Positions 20,600 to 31,597 of a stretch of 64,000 nucleotides of DNA are shown here, piece after piece; the first letter of the stretch is position 1; the number at the start of each line of letters is the position of its first letter. The stretch comes from Flaccisagitta enflata (Eukaryota; Chaetognatha; Sagittoidea; Aphragmophora). The DNA lies in the NCBI GenBank assembly GCA_965153355.1, contig OZ231127.1:83948001-84012000 (forward strand), written 5' to 3'. The notes beneath the pieces are model-generated. The model saw only the letters and a list, made by a program, of their open reading frames with translations. It did not search any database and was not told where the DNA came from. The translations under genes and the position numbers were made by a program.

Positions 20600-21140
20600 C
20601 TGGAGCTGAGCGTGATGTAGTACATCTGGTGATGTATTACACACAGCCTTACAGGTGCAAATGGAGAAAAACCAAACTTTTTTATGTTCATCTGGTGATG
20701 TATTGCACACAGTCTTTTAGCCAGGGATGTGGAAGCGGTCGATTTTAGTGCCGCCTCCACCGCTTCCGCTTCCGCTTCCGCTTCCATTTTGTAGTACAAA
20801 TACTAGTAGCTATCCCACCCTCCAAAATGGAAGCGATCAATCGCTTCCACATCCCTTCTTTTAGGTTCAAAAAAACAAAACCGTTCACGTATATTTCACA
20901 GCCTTACAGATGCAATAGGTCCAAAGATATAAGGCGACAAATGCAAATGGTCAAAAACCGAACTTTATTTGTACAATCATGGGCTTACAAAAATGTAGGC
21001 ATTATGTCAGACATGCCATGGTTGTATAAAATTACTATGGTAGGAAATTCTTTAAAAACGATAGCAATCAAATCTGCAGATCACCATTGATGGCGTCATG
21101 CTCAGATGAATTCCAAACACAGCCTTACGTGCGCAAATGG
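20600..21140. repeat. Degenerate ~66 bp tandem repeat
   Basis: Blocks ATCTGGTGATGTATTACACA, CAGCCTTACAGGTGCAAATG and AAAACCAAACTTTTTTAT recur near 20627 and 20693, and in partial form near 20905, 20955 and 21115. The array is interrupted by a hAT-like MITE at 20721. Confidence 0.55.
20721..20857. mobile_element. hAT-like MITE with 8 bp target duplication
   Basis: The left end CCAGGGATGTGGAAGCG and right end CGCTTCCACATCCCT are inverted complements. TCTTTTAG lies immediately outside on both sides (20713-20720 and about 20857-20864), as expected of hAT transposition. The interior has a short CGCTTC repeat. A related fragment (GTAGCTATCCCAC and GGAAGCGGTCAAT) is at about 8753-8790. Confidence 0.65.
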
Positions 21141-21539
21141 TTTAAACCCAAACTTATTTTAGTTCTTCTCTGGTGACAAATTATATCCCTTTTCACAATA
21201 AATTATACAGTAACACTCTAGGCCAAACCATAAAAAATACACCTCTATCATTTAATTCGCCCCGTTACAGAGAAACTTAAGTTTTGTAGCCCAAACGTAT
21301 GTCAATTGGTCTGTCAGTAAGCCTGTCCGTCTGTCCGTCTGTCTGTCTGTCAGTCAGTAAGTCTGTCTCTTGGTGTCTACACCTCTATCTCTTGATTTCA
21401 TTAACTCATCGCATTTTCTTTCCCTATGATATGACACGGAAGACGGTTTTGCCTCAGGCTCGGAATTTCTTCGCGTCTGCTTCATTTATTGTCACTTTCC
21501 GACTCCAATCTTTTATACGAACTTTTCTTCTACGTTTTA
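21141..21539. other. Unassigned spacer with short TCTG/GTCC run
   Basis: A GTCTGTCC run at 21310-21370 is the only repeat seen. No gene seen. Confidence 0.4.
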
Positions 21540-21985
21540 GGGCACAGGGGGAATCTGTCCGTCTGTACGTCCGTAGATCCGTACGTATGTACGTCCGTGC
21601 GTCCATATGTACGTCCATACGTCTGTCCCCCCTGCCCCATTCTCAGGGCTTTGTCTCCTTTGGGGTATATTCTGGCCCAAATTCTGCCAAGCAATTTGGC
21701 CCAAATCTAAGCAAAATGGCCCAAATCCAAGCGTAGTGGCCCAAATTTAGGCAAAATGGCCCAAATCTGGTCAGAAACTACAGGTATTTGGGGCCACAAT
21801 GTAGGTCTTAGTGGCCAAAATGATAGACCTAGGACGGAAGCATGGATGTACGGATGGACAGATTACCCCGGTGTTCTACAGGACTTTGTTCCCTTTGGGG
21901 CCGCTGCCTTGCTCCCTCTCAAATTAAATCACACATTACACAAGCAGGGCACGGGTACCGCTGACCACCTACTGCCTTTGGGCTG
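21540..21985 (+). mobile_element. Minisatellite-bearing TIR element, copy E
   Basis: It lacks the outermost left end, starting at GGGCACAGGGGGAATCTGTC, then a degenerate GTCC/GTACGTCC tract. The core resembles copy A (GCCCAAATCTAAGCAAAATG). The right end is TTCTACAGGACTTTGTTCCC then TTTGGGGCCGCTGCC, followed by the tail AAGCAGGGCACGGGTACCGC then TGACCACC. Confidence 0.65.
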
Positions 21986-22020
21986 CTATTTCTTTTCCTT
22001 TTCCTTTTCCTTTCCTTTTT

Positions 22021-22571
22021 GGGCAGCGGCCCCAAAGGGCCGATGTCCTGTAGGACACAGGGGGGAATTTCGAGACGTCCGTCCTTCCTTCCGTCCGTCC
22101 GTCCGTCCCCCCCCTTGGCCATCGAGGGCCTCAATTTTGCTCTCTCAGGCCTGATTTTGGCCCTCTGAGCCATCAGAATAGGCTGAAAAGCCCTTTCAGA
22201 CCTCAATTTAGCCCTTGAGACCTTAAATCAGCTCTCCAGACCTCAAATTAGCCCTCCATACCCCAAATCCGCCCTCCAGGCCTCACATAAGCTCTTTAGG
22301 CCTCAAATTTGTCCTCAAGCCTGCCCCTCAAACCTCAAATTTAATCTTTAGAACCTAATTCTGCCCTCCAGGCTTCACAACCGCCTTCAATGACCTCTAT
22401 CCATCTTCTCAGACCTAATATACCTCAGGACGTCTCGAAATTCCCCCCTGTGTCCTACAGGACATCGGCCCTTTGGGGCCGCTGCCCTGCTCTCTCTCCA
22501 CTACTTCACTTAATCACTCCAAGCAGGGCATCGGGTACCGCTTACCATGTGCGATCCTTGGATGACTAGTT
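22021..22571 (+). mobile_element. Minisatellite-bearing TIR element, copy F
   Basis: Closest relative of copy D. Left GGGCAGCGGCCCCAAAGGGC then GATGTCCTGTAGGACACAGG, TTTCGAGACGTCC and a GTCC tract; right at about 22432-22490 the inverted complement. A ~21 bp CCTCAAATTAGCCCTCCA-type core. The tail AAGCAGGGCATCGGGTACCG leads to GATCCTTGGATGACTAGTT. A CTT microsatellite starts directly at the end. Confidence 0.8.
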
Positions 22572-22730
22572 CTTCTTCTACTTCTCTTTCTGCTTCTGCT
22601 TCTGCTTCTGCTTCTTCTCCCTCTTCTTCTTCTCCTTCTTCTTCTTCTTCTTCTTCTTCTTCTTCTTCTTCTTCTTCTTCTTCTTCTTCTTCTTCTTCTT
22701 CTTCTTCTTCTTCTGTTTCTTCTTCTTGTA
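22566..22730. repeat. CTT microsatellite
   Basis: TTC/CTT array with short CTG variants at the left. Confidence 0.95.
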
Positions 22731-22875
22731 CTTTTTTTTTATGGCGCTTGTTGTGCCATGGTGCAAATGCAGACGGAAATTCAATTGTCGTTGCTTTTTT
22801 GTAGATCTTCTTTTACTGCCACAATATTGCATCTTAATGCAAGAGGGCAAGAAATTAGCCTTTTTCAAGAAATAT

Positions 22876-22878
<3 letters not shown>

Positions 22879-22924
<46 letters not shown>
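22879..22924. repeat. AC microsatellite
   Basis: About 23 copies of AC. Confidence 0.97.
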
Positions 22925-22926
<2 letters not shown>

Positions 22927-23020
22927 CTTTGTTGTCACGCGGGAGGGAAGAGCATACCCTCGTGTACACGCATTCACATGCAAAACCGCATGCGCGCGTG
23001 CATGATCTTTCGGAATTAGA

Positions 23021-23288
23021 GGGCGTTTCTTGTCAGATACAATCGCGTTTTTAACGGGCCACTTGGTCGCTCGCTACATTGATTCGCTCGCACCACTCAC
23101 TCCGCTCACTCGCTACACAGCACTTTGCTTTGCTACATTCACTTTGCTCGCTCACTCCATTCACGGGCTTGCTCACTTACTTCGCTCACTCCCTCCTGGA
23201 ACAATGAAATTCAAATAGCTTTCTGTTCACGCTGTAAATGTGTTCAACGGGAACAATCGCGTTTTCATCTTCACTAGAAACACGCCCC
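23021..23288 (+). mobile_element. CGCTC-core MITE, copy 3
   Basis: Left GGGCGTTTCTTGTCAGATAC, right CTTCACTAGAAACACGCCCC, with the CGCTC core in between, more degenerate than copy 2. Confidence 0.75.
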
Positions 23289-23405
23289 AAGTCGTATTGC
23301 CATTGGTAGACAGGAGGCCATAGCTTAGCCGTCATGTCAGCACGTATCAAGTCGCGCCACTTATGAGACTGAGAGAAGAAATGCACGCGTAATCATGATA
23401 CCAAC

Positions 23406-23439
<34 letters not shown>

Positions 23440-24084
23440 GACAGATAGGTATAGATAGAGACAGATAGAGACAGACGGAGGTAGTCGAAGTGCGATGCTG
23501 TTATGGACAATTGGCCAAACAACTCCTCTTTAATCTCGAGTAGAAAAGAAAAGGACGTAATTTTACTGGAAGATATTAACAATAAATCGAAATTATTGCT
23601 AAATGAATCTATTTATAATTTATTTCACGTTGGAGGCATCCGGATTAGCTTGAAGCCTTAGCACGAGTTTTCGATCCATTGGACAAAAACAAAACGGTTG
23701 CATCCGTTAACACAAGCATATAATTAGTGTAAATCCTGTTTGTTAACCAGTGACGATTAATAAACAGGTACCTGCAAGTCAGAGGAGGGCGACCAAAAGA
23801 TAAGTCACATTATCGACGCTCCCTTGCCTCGTTAAAACGATGTAAACAAGAGGAAAATATCATTAATTTTGGGAAGACATAAATCAAAAAACGTTTTAAA
23901 AGATCCTGTTTGCTTTCTTTATCTATTAATCAATATGAACTGAAAATAGTCGAAAAAGCGTCGGATGGCCGGCGGTATCGCTTTGGAACAAGAGAATAAA
24001 ATTCAGAGATGGAACTTTTATCTGTCATTATGGGCAGTACCCTACCATCAATATCAGATGATCCGTATGGATTAGATCCTCTAG
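23289..24084. other. Unassigned sequence
   Basis: A GA/GACA tract occupies 23407-23480. Otherwise AT-rich unique sequence with no ORF I can support. Confidence 0.5.
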
Positions 24085-24350
24085 GCTAGTCTTTGAGTAT
24101 AACTGCGAGGATCCGAGCCTCGAGGCTGAAATTTGGGCCTCGAGACTGGTGGCTGGTATTTGAGTCTCGAAGCCAGGTCATGATCCTCAAGACTAAGAAA
24201 ACAGTATCAATGCAAGGATCCCAGCCTCGAGGCTTGGATTTTTGCCTCGAGACTCGCGGCTGGGATTCCAAACTTATGGCTGGTATTTGAGCCTTGAGGC
24301 TGGGATTCCAGACTTAGAGCTTGTATTTGAGCCTTGAGGCTGGGGGTGAT
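24085..24350. repeat. Degenerate minisatellite related to the TIR-element cores
   Basis: Repeats of GAGCCTCGAGGCTGAAATTT / GAGACTGG / GGCTGGTATTTGAG type, similar to the cores of copies B and C. The left terminus is not recognisable, so this is probably a relic. Confidence 0.5.
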
Positions 24351-24722
24351 CGAGACACCAATCAAGTGTTTATCTAAGCAAATTTTGTTTTATCAGCTTC
24401 AAATGCATGAAATCCAGCCTGATGAGTGAGAGAGAGAGAGAGAGAGATAACAGAGACATCTTTTAAAGAGCCTCGGGCAAACAGGTAGAGTAACTATTTG
24501 AAATGTTACGAATAAATGATTTTTCGGTGTAACAATGGAGAAACATACTCATTGACCAAACCGGTTATTTGGTTGCTAAAAATCAAAGGAACAAACAACA
24601 ATTGAAGAATATTTGATGATTGATGTTTCAAGGCTCTGCGACAAAGTCAAGGACGAATGGTCGGGTATTGGTATGGCGCCGTTTTGACATCAGGCCATAT
24701 TTTTCGCGGATCATTGACATTA
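24351..24722. other. Unassigned sequence with GA tract
   Basis: A GA run at 24428-24448. No gene seen. Confidence 0.4.
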
Positions 24723-24871
24723 TTAGTTGCGGACACGCAACTCTATAAGAGGTTTTGTCCGTTCGTCCGTCGGTCCGTCCGTCGGTAATGATCGAGTTCG
24801 AAAGTGTGGAAACGCGCATTTCCGCCCCTGCCCACCCGTCCGCAACTGGTGGCCGTGTATCCGGCCTTGTT
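24723..24871 (+). mobile_element. ~150 bp GTCC-hairpin element, copy 2
   Basis: Closely matches copy 1: TTAGTTGCGGACACGCAACT, CTATAAGAGG, a GTCC/GGTCC tract, then CGCCCCTGCCCACCCGTCCG, GCAACTGGTGGCCGTGTATC and GGCCTTGTTAG. Confidence 0.75.
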
Positions 24872-25084
24872 AGATTAGATCTAAACACGCCTGACTAACA
24901 TTATTTGATCATCTCTGAAGTTTCAAGTTCGGGGTCTTAAGCAGTTGGCGCATGTTATTTGGCAAGGCAGTGGTAGGGGCAGGGGCGTCGATCTGTATCC
25001 GCTGTGTATCATAACCCAATCTTCCACTGGCTCGTGCGCACCATATCTACCGATCCACCGTTGAACCGGAGTAAGAGGTCAACT

Positions 25085-25292
25085 TAAGTTACGTGCGGGT
25101 GGGCAAGAGTAGCGGTGTAGCAACTAGAGAGCCAATTTTAAAGCCCTTTTGGTAAGAACAGCAATAGGGAATATGTGTAAGATCGACAAATGTGATTGAG
25201 CGACCGACAAACGGACGGAAAAATGAATGGACTGACGGACGGCAGACCAAAAAGTAACCAGGAGAGTGGAGACGCTTAGCACGCGACTAAAA
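25085..25292 (-). mobile_element. ~150 bp GTCC-hairpin element, diverged copy
   Basis: GTGCGGGTGGGCAAGAGTAG on the left and a GGACGGAC tract then GACGCTTAGCACGCGACTAA on the right match the family in reverse orientation. The ends are eroded. Confidence 0.45.
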
Positions 25293-25451
25293 AAGAAAGA
25301 AAAGAGAACAAGGAAGAAAACGTTGAAAAAGAATCGGAAGGACTGGAAGGATTCTTGTCTCGAAAGAGGTCAGCAGTGATTTGTAGGTACACCAAATTTG
25401 GTGAGGCACTTTCTGGAAGAAAGGGAAGTGAGTGAAGGAGGAAAATAACAG

Positions 25452-25492
<41 letters not shown>

Positions 25493-25598
25493 TATGATAT
25501 ATTGAAGAATCATCACCAGAGTCACAGCTCTGGGCGCATTGTTCATTTCTCCGGAAGAGCGCTTGTCCTCATAGGAGATTAATGCTGTTTAAGGGGCT
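25293..25598. other. Unassigned sequence with GA tract
   Basis: A GA tract at about 25456-25488 and no gene. Confidence 0.4.
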
Positions 25599-25675
25599 GT
25601 CTTAAAACCTGTCTTAAAAACTGTCTTAAAAACTGACTTGGCAACTGTCTTAGAAACTGTCTTGGAGGGTTGTTG
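25599..25675 (-). repeat. Short tandem repeat at the 3' end of the R2-like element
   Basis: About six copies of a 12-13 bp unit TGTCTTAAAAAC. It lies just beyond the stop codon of the retrotransposon fragment (stop near 25719 on the minus strand), so it is plausibly part of its 3' untranslated tail. Confidence 0.5.
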
Positions 25676-25718
25676 TTTTCTTGGGCTCGGCGAAAAGGAT
25701 GTTCTTTGGGCTTGCTCT

Positions 25719-26759
25719 TTATCTTCTCTTTAAAACGTCTTGGAGGATCTTCTTAGATCCAAGGAGGCAAATTTTTTGGCACATGAAGCGGTCTGGATGG
25801 CCGGGGACTTTGGTAAGTTCGTCACCCAGGTTTTTTGTAATAGCTCCAAGCCCACCCACAATAATAGGGACAATTTCTGCTTTCATACCCCACATCCTCT
25901 GTAGTTCCCCCTTTAGACCAGCATATTTGCCCACTTTTTCCCGTTCTTTCTTTCCGATATTTGTGTCAACCGGGCAAGAAACGTCAATAATGAGTGCTTT
26001 CTTAGTTGTCTTATCCTTTACAATGATATCAGGGCGATTAGCTCCAACAGGCCTTGTGGTTGCTATAACTTGATCATAGATGATCTCACATTTGTCGTTG
26101 AGAACAACATCATCTGGTTCATGATGGAACCAGTTGTCACCTGTTTTGACTTGGTAGTGATTCATGATTTTGTAATGGAGATATTTGCAAATGTTGTTGT
26201 GTAGAGTAAAGTATTCCCGCTTTGCAAGTACATCACAGGCCCCTAAGATATGGAAGATCGATTCTGGGTCCTTTTTGCAAACTCTGCAAAGGTCATCAGA
26301 GCTATTCTTCAGAATGCGTTTTTCATGAACTTTAGTAATAACTGCAAGCTCCTGAGCACCACAGATATAGCTCTCAGTGTGTGGATCTAAGTGGCACTTT
26401 TTCAACCATGCAAAGGATTGCTTCACGTCTGCCTCATTGTCATTTAATAAGCGGGCAAATGCACCATGTTGTGGCTTTGCAAGGTATTTGTCAGCGTGGT
26501 CCCTGTTTAGTGAATCTTTTACAAGCTTGGCTTTGATTCTTGCTTGGGCCATAATAGATTTCTCATAGAAGTTGCCGGGCAGCTCAATGTTTAATTGATT
26601 TTCATATTTGTCTGCTCGGGAGATGTTTGAGAAGAGACAGTTCTGTTCAACAGCTAGGCATTGGTTGAGGATGGGATTGTTGGTGTGTTTGAATGCATGG
26701 GCGATTCGGCAAGTTGTGGATTGGAACGTATCCCATACAGAAATGAGGCCACGGCCACC
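25719..26759 (-). pseudogene. R2/NeSL-like non-LTR retrotransposon, C-terminal half
   Basis: Open for about 346 codons on the minus strand from 26759; the first Met in this piece is at 26552. It starts GGRGLISVWDTFQS, the conserved block that follows the RT/thumb in R2-group elements. Counting from the Met at 26552, a CCHC zinc knuckle C89-x2-C92-x8-H101-x4-C106 (CRVCKKDPESIFHILGAC) precedes a restriction-like endonuclease core with RPD (173-175), then D190 in ALIIDVSCPVD, and a C-terminal amphipathic segment. This matches the order in R2/R4/NeSL elements, which cut target DNA with a PD-(D/E)XK-type nuclease. It is the downstream half of a split element; the RT half is at 31598-32076. Dead in this copy because it is severed from the RT. 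Confidence 0.8.
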
Positions 26760-26879
26760 TTTTTGGGCAGCGGCCCCAAAGGGCCGATGTCCTGTAGGAC
26801 ACAGGGGTGAATTTCCTTACGTCCGTCCGTACGTACGTACGTACGTCCGTCCGTACGTCCCCCCTCCGAAGTTTTTCAA

Positions 26880-27080
26880 GCCTCTCAGGCCTCAAATCCA
26901 GCCTCTCAGGCCTCAAATCCGGCCTCTCAGGCCTCAAATTCAGCCTCTCAGGCCTCAAATCTGGCCTCTCAGGCCTCAAACCTGGCCTCTCAGGCCTCAA
27001 ATCTAGCCTTTCAGGCCTCAAATCCAGCCTCTCAGGCCTCAAATCCAGCCTCTTAGGCCTCAAATCCAGCCACTCAGGTA
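26880..27080 (+). repeat. 21 bp minisatellite, left array
   Basis: About nine copies of GGCCTCAAATCCAGCCTCTCA. The 21 bp period keeps frames open and gives LDLRPER heptad-repeat translations. Confidence 0.9.
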
Positions 27081-27089
27081 GGGTCCTAA

Positions 27090-28035
27090 CTTCGCAAGCG
27101 ATTGAGATGCACAAAGAGTTAAAGCAAGTTATGTATGTGTAGTTAAAGTTTGGAAACTATCAAGGTCATCCGTTGAGTGCAATGATTCCACCAAGGACGT
27201 TTTGTGACAGGGGGTCCGGGTCATCGGCGGATCTTTGTCACAAGTGTTGTTTTGTTGACCTTCCTCCTTAGGGGGGGGGGTCATGCAGGGTTGATTTTGG
27301 AAATTCCTTACGGAACTCAGGAATCTGCGGGTTGGTTGTGTGTAGAAAAGGTTAGAAAATTTTTTGGGTATCTCCCTTTTAGAGAAAGATAATCCATTTT
27401 TGATCAAAAATGAGGTATCCAATAGGCGAAAATCGCGAAAATAAAAAAAAATCGTGAAAATTGCTAGGATAGAGGCCATTGGTAGTAGCCATCAGGACAC
27501 TACAAAACATTCATTTTTGGTTTAGATGATGTATTTTTGCCTTACCCTTACCATTTATGGTGATAATTAGGCCTTTAATGCAAGATTTTTCTTATTTTCA
27601 GAGCTTTATACATAATGCCCTTGAGCGAATAATAAGCAAAAATCAAAGAAATAATAAAAATTTTTAAGAATGGATAAAATCGTTCAGCCGGTTGTACAAT
27701 AGAAAAAAATTTTCCTGATTATTCTAAAGATGTTTGTTTGAATCAGTATTCTTGTTATTCTGATATTCTTTCCCTTGCATGTTAAAAAATATCATTTTTT
27801 ATCCATAGAATATTTGCAAAAATAAGCAAAATCAATAAAAATTGCAAAAATCAGTGCTCAAGCTTCTTCATCCACGACTTGCAACCTGGCATGGGTGTTT
27901 TAATTAATTCATTTTCTGTTTTTTTTTTCAGAGTTTATTTGTTTGTTTTTTTCTTCCCAATCAATGTTTGCACCTACACAAATATGGGTAGGGCTTCATG
28001 GTCAAACTAGAAATCAGTTTGAAAAAATCTTTAAC
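27090..28035 (+). repeat. Left arm of the 4.8 kb near-palindrome
   Basis: Its sequence is repeated, inverted and diverged, at 29800-31115. Clear mirrored blocks are GGTAGGGTCCTAACTTC (27077), AATGATTCCACCA (27180), GGGTTGATTTTGGAAATTCC (27288), TTTTTGATCAAAAAT (27398), GGTAAGG-type blocks near 27540, and ATATGGGTAGGGCTTCATGG then TCAAACTAGAAA (27985). Confidence 0.75.
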
Positions 28036-29142
28036 CACTAAGGCAATTCCATCAAAAGCGGACAAAAATGTAAAATCACCTTAAAGCACCTAAAGTACCC
28101 TTAAATGCACAGTTAGGTGATGTAAACCACTGAGGCAAAAATAAATAGTAATAAACATTAAACAATTTAAATTTAAAATTAAATTGAAAAGAAATTGTAA
28201 AGATTAATAACCGAGCGCTTTCTGTGCTAGATCACCAAGACCTCAGTAACAAGTCAAAAAAAAAAGAAAATGCAATGAAGGTAAAAAAGTAAATGAGCGG
28301 GATTTGTGCAAAATCACTAAGACCTCATTTACTATTTTCAATAATCTCATTCATCATTCTGAGATGAAACCTTCCCTAGCTTCTTGTGCAACCACAGCAG
28401 CAGAAGCCTCAGAAACAGATGATGGCCCTTTCCACTGCACTGGGTCTGGCATGGGTAATGAGGTATTTCTTTTTGATAGCAAGTAGTTCAGTCCAAAGTG
28501 AAAGGTAGCTCTGTCAACTTGGCTGATTCCCAGTCAACCTTTGAAGCAGCTTTGAACTTTGGTCCACAACACCAGTGCAGTCAAAGACATTTCATCAGCA
28601 GGGTTTATCTTGCAGCAACAGAGGAAAGGGGGGGTTAACTTTTGTGCCAAAGAGGGCAAATATCCTCAAAATGCACCTCATGCAGTCAAAGTGGAGACAG
28701 ACTCCAACCAAACTCCTTGAGCTGGGATATCAATTTTTTGGTAACTGTTTCTGTGAAACCATTTATGGCATGTGGGTGTGATCACAATCATGCTGGTCTG
28801 GGCATATTCCAACCTATTTCTTGACTATCTCTTTGAAAGAGCATTAAAAGGCAAGAAAGTCATAAGTCATAAGATTGAACGTTTTGATTTTCTTTACGTG
28901 ATTTGTTCAAAAAATAAGTCTTTCTATTACCTTTTTTTAGTGTTATGATTTTAAACTGTAATTCTATAAAAGACAATTTCAAATGTTATGATCCAAGTGA
29001 CTCATATGTTTTTTTTGCATAGCTAATGGATTTTTAAAAACTTTTACTCAATAAATGAGGTTTTGGTTAGCTGAAACAGCTCCCGCTCAGTCATTTCGTT
29101 GTATTTGTTTATATTGTTTTTTTTTTCAAAATGTGCACATTT
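28036..29142. other. Core of the 4.8 kb element, possibly degenerate coding
   Basis: Not part of the mirrored arms. Two blocks with CACCAAGACCTCAGTAA / CACTAAGACCTCATTTA lie about 80 bp apart (28235 and 28315). On the minus strand, 28560-28800 has cysteine- and histidine-rich stretches that read like a decayed protein but with several stops. I do not recognise a transposase. Confidence 0.35.
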
Positions 29143-29286
29143 TTAGTCGCGGACACGCGACTCTACACCTTGGTCTGTCGGTCCGTCCGTCGGTCGGTCG
29201 GTCACATTTTTGAATTTCGAGCGGTATTCGCATTACTGCTCCTGCCCAACCGTCCGCGACTAGATTGCCGTGTATCCGGCCTTGTT
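29143..29286 (+). mobile_element. ~150 bp GTCC-hairpin element, copy 3 (nested)
   Basis: TTAGTCGCGGACACGCGACT then CTACACC, a GTCC/GGTCGGTC tract, CTGCCCAACCGTCCGCGACT and GCCGTGTATCCGGCCTTGTT. The terminal hairpin is perfect. Lies inside the 4.8 kb element. Confidence 0.8.
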
Positions 29287-29334
29287 TAATGTTTGCTTCT
29301 TCATTTGCTCAAGTTCTAAGTGGTTAACAGGTCG

Positions 29335-29795
29335 CCCCAGGGCTATATGTGGTCAGCGATACCCATTGCCCTGCTTTGCATGGTTGTGAATCAGAATGAG
29401 ACGAAGCAAGGAAGTGGCACTGATAGGTATGAAGTCCTGTAGAACACAGGGGGACTTTTGTTTGTTTGTTGTGCGTCTGTCCATCCATCAGTCCCCCCCA
29501 GGCCCTCTCAGGCCTGAAATCTGCCCTCTCAGGCCTAAAATCTGCCCTCACAGGCCAGAAATCTGCCCTCTCAGGCCTTGAATTGGAGAGGGCAGATAAA
29601 GGCCTGAGAGGACAGGTTTCAGGCCTGAGAGGGCTGATTCCAGGCCTGAGAAGACAGATTCAAGGCCTGAGAGGGCAGATTTCAGGCGGGGGACAAACAG
29701 ATGGAAGGACGAATGAACAAACGAATAAACAAAAGTCCCCCTGTGTTCTACAGGCCTTCATCCCCTTTGGGGCCGCTGCCCAAAAATCAGCCGTT
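29335..29795 (-). mobile_element. Minisatellite-bearing TIR element, copy I (nested)
   Basis: The tail is on the left (GTGGTCAGCGATACCCATTG then CCCTGCTTTGCATGG), then ATGAAGTCCTGTAGAACACA and GGGGGAC. The right end (29735-29795) is the inverted complement ending TTTGGGGCCGCTGCCC. The core is a ~20 bp array of CCTCTCAGGCCTGAAATCTG that flips to its complement at about 29585. It sits within the 4.8 kb element, so elements of the same family nest inside one another. Confidence 0.75.
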
Positions 29796-29799
29796 TCAT

Positions 29800-31115
29800 T
29801 GAACTGGTTTCTAGTTTGACCATAAAGCCCTACCTATCTTTGTGTAGGTGCAAACATTGATTTAAAAAAAAAACAAAACAAACTCAGAAAAAAAAACAGA
29901 AAAAACTTAGGTAAAAGACCCATGCCAGATCCTGGAGGAAGAAGCTTGAGCACTGATTTTTGCAATTTTTATTGATTTTGCTTATTTTTGCCTTTTTTTG
30001 CAGTCATTCTGTGGATAAAAAATGTTATTTTTTAACATGCAAGGGAAAGGAATCTTAGAATAACAAGAATACTTATTCTTTAGAATAATCAGGAACAATT
30101 TTTTCTATCACACAACAGGCTGAACAATTTTATCCATTTTTAAAGATTTTTATAATTTCTTTGATTTTTGCTTATTTTTGGCTTAACGGCATTATGTATA
30201 AAGTTCTTAAAATGAAAAAAATCTTGCATTGAAAGCCTTATTGCTACCATAAATGGTAAGGGTAAGGCAAAAATACATCATCTAAACCACAAATGAACGT
30301 TTTGTAGTGTCCTGATGGCTACTACCAATGGCCTTTACCTATGCAATTTTCACTATTTTTGGGATTTTCGCCTATCGGATACTGTATTTTTGATCAAAAT
30401 TGGATTATTTTTCCTCAAAAGGAAGATACCCGAAATTTTTCTAACCTTTTCTACACACAATCAACCCCCAGATTCCAGAGTTCCATAAGGAATTTCCAAA
30501 ATCAACCCTGTATGACCCCCCCTATAAAAAAAATATGGACTTACCCAATTTTTCATTTTGCTTTTCTTGAAATGCTAGCCAGTTGCTTTCGTGCCTAATT
30601 TCTCGTTTTGGAATATTTACACAAATTTAAGGTTTTTTTTGCAACCTTTGATCCCATCTTTTACCTACTTCTTATAATTAACAAAAAAACAAAGAAGAAT
30701 TTATATTTGGTTCTTTTTTAGAGGAATCCAAATCTGCAGTCAGAATTTTATTTTTCAAATTTTGAAACTTATTCCCAAAAATTGTTTGAAGGGTCGATTT
30801 TTGGGTCATTTATGACCTTCGACCCCCATTTTGCCCTACTAATAATAAAAAAAGGTAAAAAAGAAAAGTAGATTCTTCAGCTACTTTTTTAAGAAGAATT
30901 CAAATCTGCTTTCAAAATAGCAAAATTTCTATTTTGAAATTTTGACCCCCTACAGGGGGTCCCCTTCTGACCCCTTGACCTTTGACCCTCGTGGTGGAAT
31001 CATCCCCGACCTTATTTTGACCTTCCAAAAGTGTAAGATGGAAGGTAAGGACCTTATCTCTAATGTATTTCTTGTGCATGAGTCAACACCAAAAAAAAAC
31101 CGCCTGAAGTTAGGA
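29800..31115 (-). repeat. Right arm of the 4.8 kb near-palindrome
   Basis: Inverted counterpart of 27090-28035, with an additional stretch (about 30550-30950) not matched on the left. TTTCTAGTTTGACCATAAAG then CCCTACC near 29811 and GGAATTTCCAAAATCAACCC near 30490 are the clearest matches. Ends GAAGTTAGGACCCTAACT before the second minisatellite. Confidence 0.75.
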
Positions 31116-31375
31116 CCCTAACTCAGGCCTCAAATCTGGCCACTCAGGCCTCAAATCTGGCCTCTCAGGCCTCAAATCTGGCCTTTCAGGCCTCAACCCC
31201 AGCCTCTCAGGCCTCAAATCTGGCCTCTCAGGCCTCAAATCCAGCCTTTCAGGCCTCAAATCCAGCCTCACAGGCGTCAAATCCCACCTCTCAAGCCTCA
31301 AATCCAGCCTCTTGGGCCTCAAATCCAGCCTCTTGGGCCTCAAATCCAGCCTCTTAGACCTCAAATTCCCATTGA
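31116..31375 (-). repeat. 21 bp minisatellite, right array
   Basis: Copies of GGCCTCAAATCTGGCCTCTCA. They belong to the same unit as the left array but run in the same direction, unlike the other mirrored parts. Confidence 0.85.
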
Positions 31376-31597
31376 ATAACATGGCAAATTGCAAAAAAAA
31401 TGCAAAATTCCCAATGAATATCACGGAAAATTACCCCAAATATGCCCTCTCAGGACGTATGGAAATTCACCCCTGTGTCCTACAGGACATCGACCCTTTG
31501 GGGCCGCTGCCCTGCTCTCACTCCACTTCTTCAGTTAATCACTCCAAGCAGGGCATCGGGTACCGCTGACCATGTGCGATCCTTGGATGACTTGTTC

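Larger units (their letters stand above)
26765..31597 (+). mobile_element. Minisatellite-bearing TIR element, copy H: 4.8 kb nested near-palindrome
   Basis: The left end GGGCAGCGGCCCCAAAGGGC, GATGTCCTGTAGGACACAGG and a GTCC/GTACGTCC tract are matched, inverted, by 31455-31515. The tail AAGCAGGGCATCGGGTACCG, then GATCCTTGGATGACTTGTT, ends near 31597. Inside are mirrored 21 bp minisatellites, then mirrored ~1 kb arms, then a core holding two more nested elements. The insertion sits exactly between the two reading halves of an R2-like retrotransposon, so the element moved in as one unit or grew at that site. No transposase recognised. Confidence 0.75.
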
